Source: an uncultured Candidatus Saccharibacteria bacterium (GTDB taxonomy: Bacteria > Patescibacteriota > Saccharimonadia > Saccharimonadales > Saccharimonadaceae). From it: a stretch of 61,002 bases of DNA. Below, in pieces: positions 7,333 through 15,934 of the stretch. Positions within the stretch are counted from its first letter, which is position 1. Every line of letters starts with the position of its first letter. The DNA is taken from contig CAMKRV010000002.1 of assembly GCA_946415265.1 (NCBI GenBank), positions 1 through 61,002 on the forward strand. The letters are read 5' to 3'. The notes beneath the pieces are model-generated. The model did not search any database. It was not told the origin of the DNA and saw nothing but the letters and a program-made list of their open reading frames with translations. Made by a program: the position numbers and the translations under genes.

Positions 7333-8997
7333 CTACTTGTCCTTCAGTTCAATATTTACGGTAATTTTATTGGTATTTCCAGGAACAGAGCCAACCCAAG
7401 GATAAGATTTATCAATACTTACAGATACTACACCGTTAATATTCTTAAGATCGTGTTGCGCATCACCAATGCCTTTACCCTTGATCATCTCTACGATATC
7501 GTTCTCTGTTACCTTCGGCCCTACTGCATAAGAAGTCTTTAATCTACCAGCAAAGCCACTATCACCCTTCACGAAGTTCTCTATATATGGGTTATTGATT
7601 TCGTAAATCTTCTGATCATCACCGAGTTTGGCTTTTTCAGAGATAAACTCTTCAACTTTATTTTTGTCTATTGCAAACACGGTGGCGGTAGTTGTGGCCT
7701 TTAGTACTGGCTTTACGCCGTCTTTTACTTCTTCGCCGGCCGCCGGAGTAGCCGTAGCTGCAGACGTATCCTGATTGAAGCTACTCTCTATTATCATCAT
7801 ATCTTCACCGATGCCCTTAAAGAGCTTTTCTTTCTCTTCGTCTTCACTAGAAGATTTAAGCTGGTCTTTGGCCTTTTCAATATCAGCCTGTTCTACCACG
7901 GTTACGATATTATCTGTACCACCAGTCATTGCGTTATCAGAATACGGGAATACTCTAGCTATCGTATCCCAGCCCGTGCTAGATGCTGCAATGTTATATT
8001 TTGCCCCTGGTTCGCTAGCAACTACAGATATAGTGCCGTTTATTCTACAGCCATAATCTACCAAACCAGCAGAATTGTCCTTGTTGGCACACTGATTTTT
8101 GCCATCGCCGTTATAAGTAAGAGTTTGGCTTTCTGCCGCCAGGAAGGTTAATCCAGAAATAGTAAACGCTGTACCCTCGGAAATCTGCACAGAAGATTTA
8201 ACATTTAGCGGGAAATATGCATAAACCTGTAATTCTCCTTTGGCTTTTTCGCCCTTGTTTTTCTTACCGGTAGCCTCAAAACTCACTTCTGCCACGGTCT
8301 CTACCTTCTTCTCTTGGATATAGAATTTGCCATCGGTAGCATTTTCGTCTGCAGCATTGGTGGTAAAGGTTACATTTTCAGAAAAATTGTTGTTTTCTGT
8401 TTTGATTCCTACCGTTACGGTCACCGCAGGCGCAATAACAAACGCCCAAATCATGAATATAATCAACGCTACCAGTGCAATACCACCAAAAATCGTCAAT
8501 TTTTTATGCGCCTTAATCCAATTTATGATAGGATTGCCATCTTTGTCTGCTTTCTTCTTTTTAGCGGCCTTATCGGCTTTTTTGTCTTTCTTTTCCGTCT
8601 CCTCTTCTTCGGTGTCCTCTGCCTCTTCTGTTTCTTCCTTTTCCTCTTCTTTTTTTTCTGCTTCCGCTTCTGATTCATCTACAATTTCTTCTTCAGACGT
8701 CTCTTCTATCTCCATATCCGCAGTAGGTATTGCCGGTGGAGTTTGTAGATTTTTCGTTACCGGGATCCTGGTTGCTGCCGCCAATTTTACAATGGAAGGA
8801 TCAGTGGTTACTAATACAATAGTTTTTTCCGCTGTTGCCCCTACTTTAGAAACTAATTTAATATTTACCACACTCCGAAACACGCCAGCTTTCTTGGGTG
8901 GCACCAACGCTACGATTTTTTCTTTTGAATTTTCGATTTTGGTAATGATATCGGTAATATCATCCTCGGGTTCAATATAAATGACGTCTTTATTCAT
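7333..8997 (-). CDS. Single-pass membrane protein, possibly baseplate J-like
   Basis: A 554-residue protein. Residues 1-95 form a cytoplasmic domain (DITDIITKIENSKEKIVALVP, then LVTTDPSIVKLAA). A low-complexity Glu/Lys region follows at 100-160, then a membrane helix (LTIFGGIALVALIIFMIWAF) and a large extracytoplasmic beta-rich region. CPR proteins of this layout are often labelled baseplate J/gp47-like; I treat that as tentative. The start at 8997 is preferred over a Met six codons upstream because TATATT lies just before it and neither start has a ribosome binding site. It diverges from the histidine kinase gene. Confidence 0.6.
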   Translation of the reverse strand: MNKDVIYIEPEDDITDIITKIENSKEKIVALVPPKKAGVFRSVVNIKLVSKVGATAEKTIVLVTTDPSIVKLAAATRIPVTKNLQTPPAIPTADMEIEETSEEEIVDESEAEAEKKEEEKEETEEAEDTEEEETEKKDKKADKAAKKKKADKDGNPIINWIKAHKKLTIFGGIALVALIIFMIWAFVIAPAVTVTVGIKTENNNFSENVTFTTNAADENATDGKFYIQEKKVETVAEVSFEATGKKNKGEKAKGELQVYAYFPLNVKSSVQISEGTAFTISGLTFLAAESQTLTYNGDGKNQCANKDNSAGLVDYGCRINGTISVVASEPGAKYNIAASSTGWDTIARVFPYSDNAMTGGTDNIVTVVEQADIEKAKDQLKSSSEDEEKEKLFKGIGEDMMIIESSFNQDTSAATATPAAGEEVKDGVKPVLKATTTATVFAIDKNKVEEFISEKAKLGDDQKIYEINNPYIENFVKGDSGFAGRLKTSYAVGPKVTENDIVEMIKGKGIGDAQHDLKNINGVVSVSIDKSYPWVGSVPGNTNKITVNIELKDK

Positions 8998-9045
8998 AGT
9001 TAAAATATACCACATTTTATCTAGCTTGTGTTAAAATAAGTATAG

Positions 9046-10617
9046 ATGAATATGTTTAAGCGCAATAACCCTAAGAACAGCGCAGTTAGCCAAGCTGGCT
9101 TAGCTGAGCTAGCGCTCAAAAACATCCACGATGGTGTAATTATTACTGATAAATCCGGCGTAATTCAATTTATCAACCCTGCCGCCGTCACCATGACAGA
9201 ATGCGGCTCTGCCGATAAGGCCACCGGGCTGGACTATGGTTTACTATTAAAATTAGAAACCAAAGAAGGTCGCGAGCTATCCGAAGCTGAAAACCCTCTC
9301 ATCCAGGCCATGTCTACGGGCCAGACTCTAGAAAATTGCCAAGTTTGCCTTATCGCCACCCAGTCTGATAAGCGCATACCTATCTGTATTTCTGTGCTTC
9401 CGGTAGATGGACTAAGCCAAAATCGTATCATTACTTTTCGTGATATCACCAAAGAGCTTGCCGAAGAAGGCGAACAGACAGAATTTATCTCCACCGCTTC
9501 TCATGAGATGCGCACTCCTGTCGCTACGATTGATGGCTACCTATCTCTCGCCCTCAATCCGCAGACTGCCGCCATAGACGAACGTGCGCGTGGTTACCTC
9601 ACCGCCGCCCAGAAGGCATCCAAGCACCTTGGCAAACTTTTTCAAGATTTGCTAGATGTCACTAAATTAGATGACGGCAAAATCAAGCCTCATTTTGAGC
9701 CTGCCGAGATGGTTTCTCTAGTCAAGGATATCTCCGATGATTATATCGAACGCGCCCGTGAGTCCAAACTCAACTTTGCTTTTGGTTCTAATAGCTCAGT
9801 TGCTGGTGGTCGCCAGATGGATCAAGTTGTCTATGGTTTCGTGGATACCAATTTTATGCGCGAAATTATGGACAACCTTATCGAAAACGCTCTCAAATAC
9901 ACTCCGTCAGGCGGCTCTATCTATGTAAATGTACGTGGCGATGGTGATCGCGTGCTAATCAATGTTACAGACACCGGTATTGGTATTTCGTCAGACGATC
10001 TCGGTCACATTTTCCAAAAATTCTACCGGGCGGACAATTCTGATACCCGTACTATTGGTGGCACTGGTCTTGGGCTTTATCTTGTCAAACAGCGCGTAGA
10101 GGCTATGGGTGGCCGTGTTTGGGCCGAGTCTGCTTTTGGCGAGGGCTCTACTTTCTATGTTTCTCTACCGCGCATTACTAGTGACGAATACGAAAAACGT
10201 ATGATTGTAATTCGTAACCAACAGATGCAGGCTCAAATGGCGCCAGCCAACCCTATCCCCTCATCTGCGCCCGCCATGCCAAATGTGGTGCCAGCTCAAG
10301 CTGCAGCTCCCGTTTCACAACCTACGCCAGCAACTCCGGCCACTCCGCCAGTTCAATCTGCGTCAACAGCACCCGTCGCACCGCAACCACAGGCTCCGGT
10401 TCGGCCAGTTGCGCCATCTCAGTCAATACAGCAAACTCCTCCGTTGCAAACTTCGGCGCAGTCTCGGCCGGTTTTACCAGCACAACCAGCGTCAGCTCCG
10501 CAATCTCAGCCACCCTCTCCACCAAGCCCCACCCCTCCGGCCCCACCAGCAGTTCCACCCATGCCTCAACCTATCCAACCACAAACTAATAACAACTTAA
10601 ACGGAGTACAACAATGA
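9046..10617 (+). CDS. Soluble PAS-domain histidine kinase with Pro-rich tail
   Basis: A 523-residue sensor kinase without membrane segments. A PAS domain (about 20-130, DGVIITDKSGVIQFINPAA) precedes HisKA with the phosphoacceptor His in STASHEMRTPVATIDG. The HATPase follows: N box IMDNLIENALKYTP, G1 DTGIGIS, F box FQKFYRAD and G2 GGTGLGLYLVK. From about residue 395 the protein is a Pro/Ala/Gln-rich unstructured tail of over 100 residues. The stop overlaps the response-regulator start (ATGA), so the pair is a two-component system. The input is presumably cytoplasmic and is unknown. Confidence 0.95.
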   Translation: MNMFKRNNPKNSAVSQAGLAELALKNIHDGVIITDKSGVIQFINPAAVTMTECGSADKATGLDYGLLLKLETKEGRELSEAENPLIQAMSTGQTLENCQVCLIATQSDKRIPICISVLPVDGLSQNRIITFRDITKELAEEGEQTEFISTASHEMRTPVATIDGYLSLALNPQTAAIDERARGYLTAAQKASKHLGKLFQDLLDVTKLDDGKIKPHFEPAEMVSLVKDISDDYIERARESKLNFAFGSNSSVAGGRQMDQVVYGFVDTNFMREIMDNLIENALKYTPSGGSIYVNVRGDGDRVLINVTDTGIGISSDDLGHIFQKFYRADNSDTRTIGGTGLGLYLVKQRVEAMGGRVWAESAFGEGSTFYVSLPRITSDEYEKRMIVIRNQQMQAQMAPANPIPSSAPAMPNVVPAQAAAPVSQPTPATPATPPVQSASTAPVAPQPQAPVRPVAPSQSIQQTPPLQTSAQSRPVLPAQPASAPQSQPPSPPSPTPPAPPAVPPMPQPIQPQTNNNLNGVQQ

Positions 10618-11207
10618 GCAAAATAATGGTAGTAGAAGACGACGCAAGTTTGCGTGAGATTTACGGCATCCGCATCACTGCCGAAGGTTACGACGTAGTT
10701 TCAGCCGGCGATGGCGAAGAGGCCCTCGCGATGGCAGTCCGCGAAAAGCCAGATTTAATTTTATCCGACGTAATGATGCCAAAAATTTCTGGTTTTGATA
10801 TGCTAGATATTCTTCGTACCACTCCAGAAACTGCTAATATCAAGGTAATCATGATGACTGCCCTTTCTGCCGAAGATCAGCGCCAGCGTGGCGAACGTCT
10901 CGGCGCCGATAGGTATTTAGTGAAATCACAGGTCGGTATCGAAGACGTGATCAACACAATCCACGAAGTCTTAGGTGATCGCGCCGCACCGGTTGCTCCA
11001 GAACCAGCTACCTCGGTCGCCGCAGACACAGCCGCTCCGGCACCCATGGCTACTCCCGCTATGCCAGATCAAAACATGGTGCAGCCGTCTGCCGCTATGC
11101 CAGCCACTCCGGTCGAACCTGTCTCTCAACCTGCTCCGCAACCCACGGTAGAACCTCAACAGTCACAAACTTATTATGGACCAACCCCAACAAATCCGGC
11201 TCAATAA
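10614..11207 (+). CDS. Response regulator receiver protein with Pro/Ala tail
   Basis: A 197-residue partner of the upstream kinase. The receiver domain (1-120) has the acidic pair in MVVEDDASLRE, the phosphoacceptor Asp in LILSDVMMPK, the Thr in IMMTALSAED and the Lys in YLVKSQ. There is no DNA-binding output domain; the rest is a Pro/Ala/Gln-rich tail resembling the kinase's tail in composition. A single-domain regulator acting through protein contact is the likely mode (inference). The last 32 bp overlap the following pseudouridine synthase gene in another frame. Confidence 0.95.
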   Translation: MSKIMVVEDDASLREIYGIRITAEGYDVVSAGDGEEALAMAVREKPDLILSDVMMPKISGFDMLDILRTTPETANIKVIMMTALSAEDQRQRGERLGADRYLVKSQVGIEDVINTIHEVLGDRAAPVAPEPATSVAADTAAPAPMATPAMPDQNMVQPSAAMPATPVEPVSQPAPQPTVEPQQSQTYYGPTPTNPAQ

Positions 11208-11964
11208 ATTCCTTGCCGAACGCTTAGGTGTATCGCGCCGTGAAGCAGATGATTTAATCTCTGCGGGTAAGATAACTATAGATGGAAAGCCAGCCTCGCT
11301 AGGCGCAAGGGTTGACTTTTCTTCAAAAGTGTGCTATAATGATAAGATAATCCCGTTTGAAGCGGACTTCTTGTATATCGCCTTTAATAAACCAGTAGGT
11401 TATGTTTGTTCTCGTCGTGCTCAGGGGGATACTCCTACCCTATATGAGTTATTACCTAAAGAGTATCGAAAACTAAAGACTGTTGGCCGACTAGATAAGG
11501 ATAGCTCTGGCCTTATTTTGCTCACCAACGATGGCGATTTCGCCTACCAGATGACTCACCCAAAATTTCATAAAGAAAAAGTTTACGAAGTCACCCTAGA
11601 CCGTTCACTTGAACCACTTCATCAACAAATGATTTCCGACTACGGCATCATGCTAGATGACGGCCCCTCGAAATTTCTGATTATTAAGGACGAGCTTGCG
11701 GTGCCTCTTTCGAAGGGGGTTCGGAGCTTGGCAAAGCGAGAAGTAGCGCCAGCCGCCCGTAGCGACGGGCCGGCTGGACGCGCCCCGAGAAAGACGATGC
11801 CGCAAGCTCGCTATATTGTTAAAATTTCGGAGGGTCGTAATCGCCAGATTCGTCGTACCTTTGCAGCGCTCGGCTACTGCGTCACCGCCCTCCACCGCAC
11901 CCAGTTCGGCCCATACCAACTCTCCGGCCTAAAACCAGGAAAATATGTTACAATTAAAGCATGA
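11176..11964 (+). CDS. RsuA/RluB-family pseudouridine synthase, with in-frame insert
   Basis: A 262-residue rRNA pseudouridine synthase. The S4 RNA-binding domain comes first (RLNKFLAERLGVSRREADDLI, then GKITIDGK). The catalytic part has FNKPVGYVCS, the catalytic Asp in TVGRLDKDSSGLILLTNDG, and the late motif ISEGRNRQIRRTFAALG. Residues about 172-212 (PLSKGVRSLAKREV and a Pro/Ala/Arg-rich run) are encoded by a palindromic element at 11691-11810 and are foreign to the family. The start lies inside the response-regulator gene and has no clear ribosome binding site, so coupled translation is likely. The target RNA is not determined. Confidence 0.93.
   Translation: MDQPQQIRLNKFLAERLGVSRREADDLISAGKITIDGKPASLGARVDFSSKVCYNDKIIPFEADFLYIAFNKPVGYVCSRRAQGDTPTLYELLPKEYRKLKTVGRLDKDSSGLILLTNDGDFAYQMTHPKFHKEKVYEVTLDRSLEPLHQQMISDYGIMLDDGPSKFLIIKDELAVPLSKGVRSLAKREVAPAARSDGPAGRAPRKTMPQARYIVKISEGRNRQIRRTFAALGYCVTALHRTQFGPYQLSGLKPGKYVTIKA
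11691..11810 (+). repeat. Palindromic element inside rsuA-like gene (120 bp)
   Basis: Outer arms CGAGCTTGCGG (11691) and CCGCAAGCTCG (11800-11810) are perfect inverted repeats, continued inward by TCTTTC/GAGAAAGA. The core GAAGGGGGTTCGGAGC, GGCAA, GCGAGAAGTAGCGCC is nearly identical to the uvrB element. The centre is CCAGCCG-CCCGT-AGCG-ACGGG-C-CGGCTGG. The element is open in the host frame. Confidence 0.85.
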
Positions 11965-13184
11965 ACACTATTTTGGCGCTAGATATCGGTACAGAGTTCG
12001 TCAAGGCAGTCTTAGCTAAACCTGGCAAAAAGGGCAATCTAGAAATCCTTGGCGTGGGTAAAGCTAAGCAACTTGAAGGTAATATGCACGCTGGTGCCGT
12101 GGCAGATATCCCTGCCGTAGTTTCTGTTTGCGAAGAAGCTCTCGTCAAAGTAGAAAAACAAGCCGGTCAGCGTGCCGAACTCACCGTGGTGGGTATCGCA
12201 GGTGAGCTTATTAAGGGCAATACTACTACTGTCCGCTATAGTCGCAAAAACCCCAATAAACCTATTTCTGATGCCGAAATGAACGACATCATCAAAAAAG
12301 TTCAGCAAAAATCTGGCGAAGTCGCCAGAAAAACCGTAGCTCTAGAGACTGGCAATAAAAACGTCGAAGTCCGCCTGATTAATTCTGCCATCGTTTCCCT
12401 CACTATTGACGGCTATAAAATCTCCAACCCCATTGGCTTCAAGGGCTCCGATGTAGTAATTCAATTTTATACTGCTTTTGCCCCGCTTATCCATGTGGCG
12501 GCCATAGAAAAGGTTTGCGCGGAGCTCAATCTAGATTTGCTCACCGTAGCTGTAGAACCTTTTGCGGTTTGTCGTGCTTGTTTGGGTGATGATCTAGAGT
12601 CTAATTTCTCTAGCGTAGTGATGGATATTGGCGGCGGCACCACAGATATCGCTGTAGTAGAAGACGGCGGCGTGGAAGGCACCAAGATGTTTTCTATCGG
12701 TGGCCGTAGCTTTACTCACCAGATTTCTGAATCTCTCGGTGTAGATACCGAAACCGCCGAGCACTACAAACTAGATTTTGATAGCGGCAAATTAGATGAT
12801 CGTATCAAGGCCAAAGTGGAAACCGCTATTTCGCGTAACCTCAGTGTTTGGCTTACTGGGGTAGAAGTTGCGCTAGAAGAATTCGACAACATCGGCAGTT
12901 TACCTCGTAATGTTTTGCTCTGTGGTGGTGGCGCTAGTTTATCTTTGTTGCAAGAAACTCTCGCGATTTCTGATTGGTATCAGGGGCTACCATTTGCGCG
13001 TCGCCCAGTCATTCATTTGTTGGACGTTAATGAGCTACCGAATTTAATTATTAAAGAAAACCAACATTTAGATCATTCCTTCGCCACGGCACTAGGTCTT
13101 CTCCGCGTTGGCACCGATACTCTCGCTGGTGCTCCCGAAGAAAACAAACTTAAAGCCAAACTCGCCAAACTCCTCCAGAACTAG
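11961..13184 (+). CDS. ftsA: FtsA/PilM-like actin-fold ATPase, probably FtsA
   Basis: A 407-residue member of the actin-fold group that tethers FtsZ to the membrane (FtsA) or assembles type IV pili (PilM). Visible motifs are the phosphate-1 loop ILALDIGTEFVKAVLA, an SHS2/1C-like region near residues 75-140 (VGIAGELIKGN), phosphate-2 VVMDIGGGTTDIAVVEDG and the adenosine motif NVLLCGGGASLSLL. The length and the insertion favour FtsA. No separate pilus genes are nearby. It overlaps the upstream gene by 4 bp (ATGA). I see no clear C-terminal amphipathic helix. Confidence 0.75.
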   Translation: MNTILALDIGTEFVKAVLAKPGKKGNLEILGVGKAKQLEGNMHAGAVADIPAVVSVCEEALVKVEKQAGQRAELTVVGIAGELIKGNTTTVRYSRKNPNKPISDAEMNDIIKKVQQKSGEVARKTVALETGNKNVEVRLINSAIVSLTIDGYKISNPIGFKGSDVVIQFYTAFAPLIHVAAIEKVCAELNLDLLTVAVEPFAVCRACLGDDLESNFSSVVMDIGGGTTDIAVVEDGGVEGTKMFSIGGRSFTHQISESLGVDTETAEHYKLDFDSGKLDDRIKAKVETAISRNLSVWLTGVEVALEEFDNIGSLPRNVLLCGGGASLSLLQETLAISDWYQGLPFARRPVIHLLDVNELPNLIIKENQHLDHSFATALGLLRVGTDTLAGAPEENKLKAKLAKLLQN

Positions 13185-13193
13185 TTTATAAAC

Positions 13194-13222
13194 TTGACTT
13201 TCCTGTATAAGTATGATATAAT
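13194..13222 (+). promoter_or_regulatory. Promoter for orphan gene at 13275
   Basis: TTGACT (13194-13199), a 17-bp spacer and TATAAT (13217-13222). It is almost consensus, and the segment AAGTATGATATAAT recurs at several orphan-gene promoters in the window. Confidence 0.8.
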
Positions 13223-13274
13223 AAAAGAGAGTTTAGTCTTTTGCACTCAATTTTCCCAAAAGGAGGCTTTAAAA

Positions 13275-13637
13275 ATGGGAAAGAACATTATCATTTCATA
13301 CCTTGAGGACGAATACTGGACCGCAAAAACGCCGCAGGAAATAAGAATTGTGCCGCTCGCTCATCGTAAAACCGTGCATGGCACAAGTATCTTTTTCTCT
13401 GCGGAAGATTATCGGCGAACTTGGGAAGACTATGAAGAGATAAAAACCATAGTTTTTACCGTTTCCAAGGGCGCCGCCTGGGTCAATACGCTTTTCAGCG
13501 ATTATAACCATGGGTACCTGTCTATCATTATCAATATTGCCCACAAGCAATATGCTGATGAAGCGGTCATCAGATTTATCCAAAAAATTATCAAATTTCT
13601 CAAAAAGAGGAGAGAGACGCCCTTGGCCCGCACTTAG
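13275..13637 (+). CDS. Hypothetical protein, 120 aa
   Basis: Not recognised. It is a soluble protein beginning MGKNIIISYLEDEYWTAKTP, with mixed alpha/beta character and a basic C-terminus (FIQKIIKFLKKRRETP). The start at 13275 follows AAAAGGAGG by 8 nt. The longer frame from 13194 would begin inside the promoter and is rejected. Own promoter, own terminator (13625-13649) and no partner make it a monocistronic orphan gene. Confidence 0.75.
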   Translation: MGKNIIISYLEDEYWTAKTPQEIRIVPLAHRKTVHGTSIFFSAEDYRRTWEDYEEIKTIVFTVSKGAAWVNTLFSDYNHGYLSIIINIAHKQYADEAVIRFIQKIIKFLKKRRETPLART

Positions 13638-13649
13638 CGGGCCATTTTT
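13625..13649 (+). terminator. Intrinsic terminator of 13275 gene
   Basis: Stem GGCCCGC/GCGGGCC with loop ACTTA followed by ATTTTTG; it overlaps the gene's stop. Confidence 0.8.
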
Positions 13650-13670
13650 GTGGTTTTAGAACAAAATAAA

Positions 13671-13693
13671 AAGTCGCCATTTGGCGACTTTTG
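13671..13693 (-). terminator. Bidirectional terminator AAGTCGCCA/TGGCGACTT
   Basis: A 9-bp perfect stem with a 2-nt apparent loop, A-rich on one side and T-rich on the other, just before the convergent orphan gene stop at 13695. Confidence 0.8.
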
Positions 13694-13694
13694 T

Positions 13695-13919
13695 TTACTC
13701 TAATAACTGTATATTTTTCGGTATCACATGGACTCGGCTCATAGTGGTCGCAGAGTCTTCTGCGATCTCATCTCTTATACCACGAAGAATTCTTTCTATA
13801 GCTAAACATACGTTTGCTTCTTCCGATATTTTTTTATTACGAAACAAGATTTCGTAGCCTCCAGTCGGTTCACCATCATCTATACAGTAGTCAAACGCTA
13901 TTAGGTAAAAATATTTCAT
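13695..13919 (-). CDS. Hypothetical protein, 74 aa
   Basis: Not recognised. It begins MKYFYLIAFDYCIDDGEPTG and contains a CLAIERILRGIRDEIAEDS helix; no membrane segment. AAGGGGGTG lies before the ATG, and a TTGACT-N16-TATAGT promoter (13948-13975) belongs to it alone. Those signals make it a real small gene. Confidence 0.7.
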   Translation of the reverse strand: MKYFYLIAFDYCIDDGEPTGGYEILFRNKKISEEANVCLAIERILRGIRDEIAEDSATTMSRVHVIPKNIQLLE

Positions 13920-13947
13920 ATAAAGTGCACCCCCTTTCTGGTCAAAA

Positions 13948-13975
13948 CTATATCATACTTAGGTTGAAAAGTCAA
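13948..13975 (-). promoter_or_regulatory. Promoter for 13695-13919 gene
   Basis: On the minus strand TTGACT (13970-13975), 16 bp and TATAGT (13948-13953). Confidence 0.7.
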
Positions 13976-13978
13976 ATT

Positions 13979-15859
13979 TTACTCTAATATTGCTTTAATA
14001 CGCCTTATACCAGCCGCCGAAGATTCCTCTTTTTTGATCTTAAAATGCCCCAACACTCCAGTATGCTCCACGTGCGGGCCACCACAAACTTCGCGCGAAA
14101 TAGGGTTATCAAAATCACCAATCGTGTAAACTTTCAAAACCTCTGGGTATTTATCCCAGAATTGCCCATGCGCCTTTAGGGTATCACGCGCGTAAGTTTT
14201 ATCGTATTCATCAAACACTACTGGAAGATCGGCAGAAATCCATTCATTTACCTGATTTTCTACCATGGCAATTTCTTCTGGTGTCATCTTATGATCTAGG
14301 TTAAAGTCAAACCGCACTCTATCTGCAGTAATATTAGAACCTTTCTGCACGATATCTGGACTGATATGCTTTTGCAAAGCTGCAAGTAGCAAATGGCACG
14401 CCGTGTGATATTTTACTGTTTGCTCGCCGTGGTCTTCTAGCCCGCCCTTAAACATGCCCTTACTGGCCGTCTGCGAACGCTCGCGTTGTTCTGCTAGAGC
14501 TGCCTCAAATTCTTTTAGGTAATTTTCAGACAACTTAATTCCCTCACGGTAACACTCTTCTACGGATAACTCCAACGGAAACCCGTAAGTATCTTGCAAC
14601 TTAAATAAATCATTGCCAGTTAATTGTTCTGTCTTGCCAACCATTTTCCGCAACTCTTTTAGTCCCTTATTTAAGGTCTTGCGGAAACTCTCTTCTTCTT
14701 TCAAAAGCACCGCCAAAGCACCTTCTCGGTGAGTTAAAATGTTGTCTGGTAAATCTTTGTAATTCTCCGCTATGATTGGCACAATCTCAGATAAGAAATT
14801 TGCCGAAATCCCAAGATCTAGCGCTCGCAAAATTGCCCGCCGTACCAAGCGCCGCATTGCGTAGCCCTGGGTTTTATTAGACGGCGCTAAGCCTTGCGCT
14901 GCCAAAAGATACGCCCCACGGATATGATCGGCAATTACGCGCATCTCGTCGGTATTATTGTCGTATTTTTTACCAGAAATCTGTTCTAATTTATCGATAA
15001 TTGGTTTCATTAAAGAAATCTTAAACACATCAAACGAACCGATTGCGGCTGCAGCTATCCGCTCTAGTCCACCACCAAAGTCCACATTTTTCTTCTCTAA
15101 CTCTTCGAAGGTACCATCTTCCTTGCGGCGGTATTGCATAAACACTTGGTTACCGATCTCCATGAACCTTGCACCATCACTAGCCGGATGTGCCAACCCA
15201 TATTTTTCCTCATCTTGTAGTTCTTCGCCAAAATCATAAAACACCTCAGAATCCGGCCCGCATGGATCGCCAATTGGTGTAGTATCGCAACCGCCACCAC
15301 GACTCCACCAGTTTTCCTTGTCGTCGTAGAAGAAAATCCTTTCACCTGGTTTGATGCCGCGCGTATCACCATCCTTAGCAGAGCCAATTTCTGCAATCTT
15401 TGCATCTACACCGGCCTCAGCAAATACTTTTTGCCAAATCTCGGCCGCTTCGGTATCTTTCGGGATGCCATATTCCGCATTGCCAATAAAGCAGGTTACG
15501 TAAATTTTCTCTGGGTTTAGTCCAACTTCTTTCGTCAAAAATTCAAAAAAATTCCGGATTTGCTCTTCCTTGAAATAATCGCCTAGCGACCAATTCCCTA
15601 GCATCTCAAACACGGTAGTGTGGCGCGGATCACCCACGTCCTCAATATCCTGCAAACGCATAGACGGTTGGGAGTCCGTTAGTCTTGTGCCTTCTGGGTG
15701 TTCTTTACCAAGTAAATATGGCAAAAGCGGTTGCATACCAGAGCCAGTGAAAAGTGTGGTCGGGTCATTTTCTAGCACTAGTGGTGCCGGCTGAATAACT
15801 TTATGCCCCTTTTTCACCTGAAAATCTAAAAACTTGCGTCTAATTTCGTTTGCGTCCAT
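13979..15859 (-). CDS. alaS: Alanyl-tRNA synthetase, short form
   Basis: Charges tRNA-Ala. It begins MDANEIRRKFLDFQVKKGHK and has class II motif residues in LFTGSGMQPLLPYLLG and TTVFEMLGNWSLGDYF, the RRLVRRAILRA tRNA-recognition helix, and the editing domain with TACHLLLAALQKH and CGGPHVEHTG (HXXXH-like and CXXXH zinc ligands). At 626 residues it stops after the editing domain and lacks the C-terminal oligomerisation/C-Ala region of standard 870-residue enzymes. A Met nine codons upstream was rejected because TATAAT ends 7 nt before 15859, implying a leaderless message. Confidence 0.96.
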   Translation of the reverse strand: MDANEIRRKFLDFQVKKGHKVIQPAPLVLENDPTTLFTGSGMQPLLPYLLGKEHPEGTRLTDSQPSMRLQDIEDVGDPRHTTVFEMLGNWSLGDYFKEEQIRNFFEFLTKEVGLNPEKIYVTCFIGNAEYGIPKDTEAAEIWQKVFAEAGVDAKIAEIGSAKDGDTRGIKPGERIFFYDDKENWWSRGGGCDTTPIGDPCGPDSEVFYDFGEELQDEEKYGLAHPASDGARFMEIGNQVFMQYRRKEDGTFEELEKKNVDFGGGLERIAAAAIGSFDVFKISLMKPIIDKLEQISGKKYDNNTDEMRVIADHIRGAYLLAAQGLAPSNKTQGYAMRRLVRRAILRALDLGISANFLSEIVPIIAENYKDLPDNILTHREGALAVLLKEEESFRKTLNKGLKELRKMVGKTEQLTGNDLFKLQDTYGFPLELSVEECYREGIKLSENYLKEFEAALAEQRERSQTASKGMFKGGLEDHGEQTVKYHTACHLLLAALQKHISPDIVQKGSNITADRVRFDFNLDHKMTPEEIAMVENQVNEWISADLPVVFDEYDKTYARDTLKAHGQFWDKYPEVLKVYTIGDFDNPISREVCGGPHVEHTGVLGHFKIKKEESSAAGIRRIKAILE

Positions 15860-15866
15860 AGGGATA

Positions 15867-15895
15867 ATTATAGCATTTCTTGCCACTTTAGTAAA
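15867..15895 (-). promoter_or_regulatory. alaS promoter, leaderless arrangement
   Basis: On the minus strand TTTACT (15890-15895), 17 bp and TATAAT (15867-15872), then 7 nt to the ATG. There is no room for a ribosome binding site. Confidence 0.75.
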
Positions 15896-15934
15896 TCTGT
15901 GTTAATATAAACTTAAGTATTATAAAAAGGAAAT

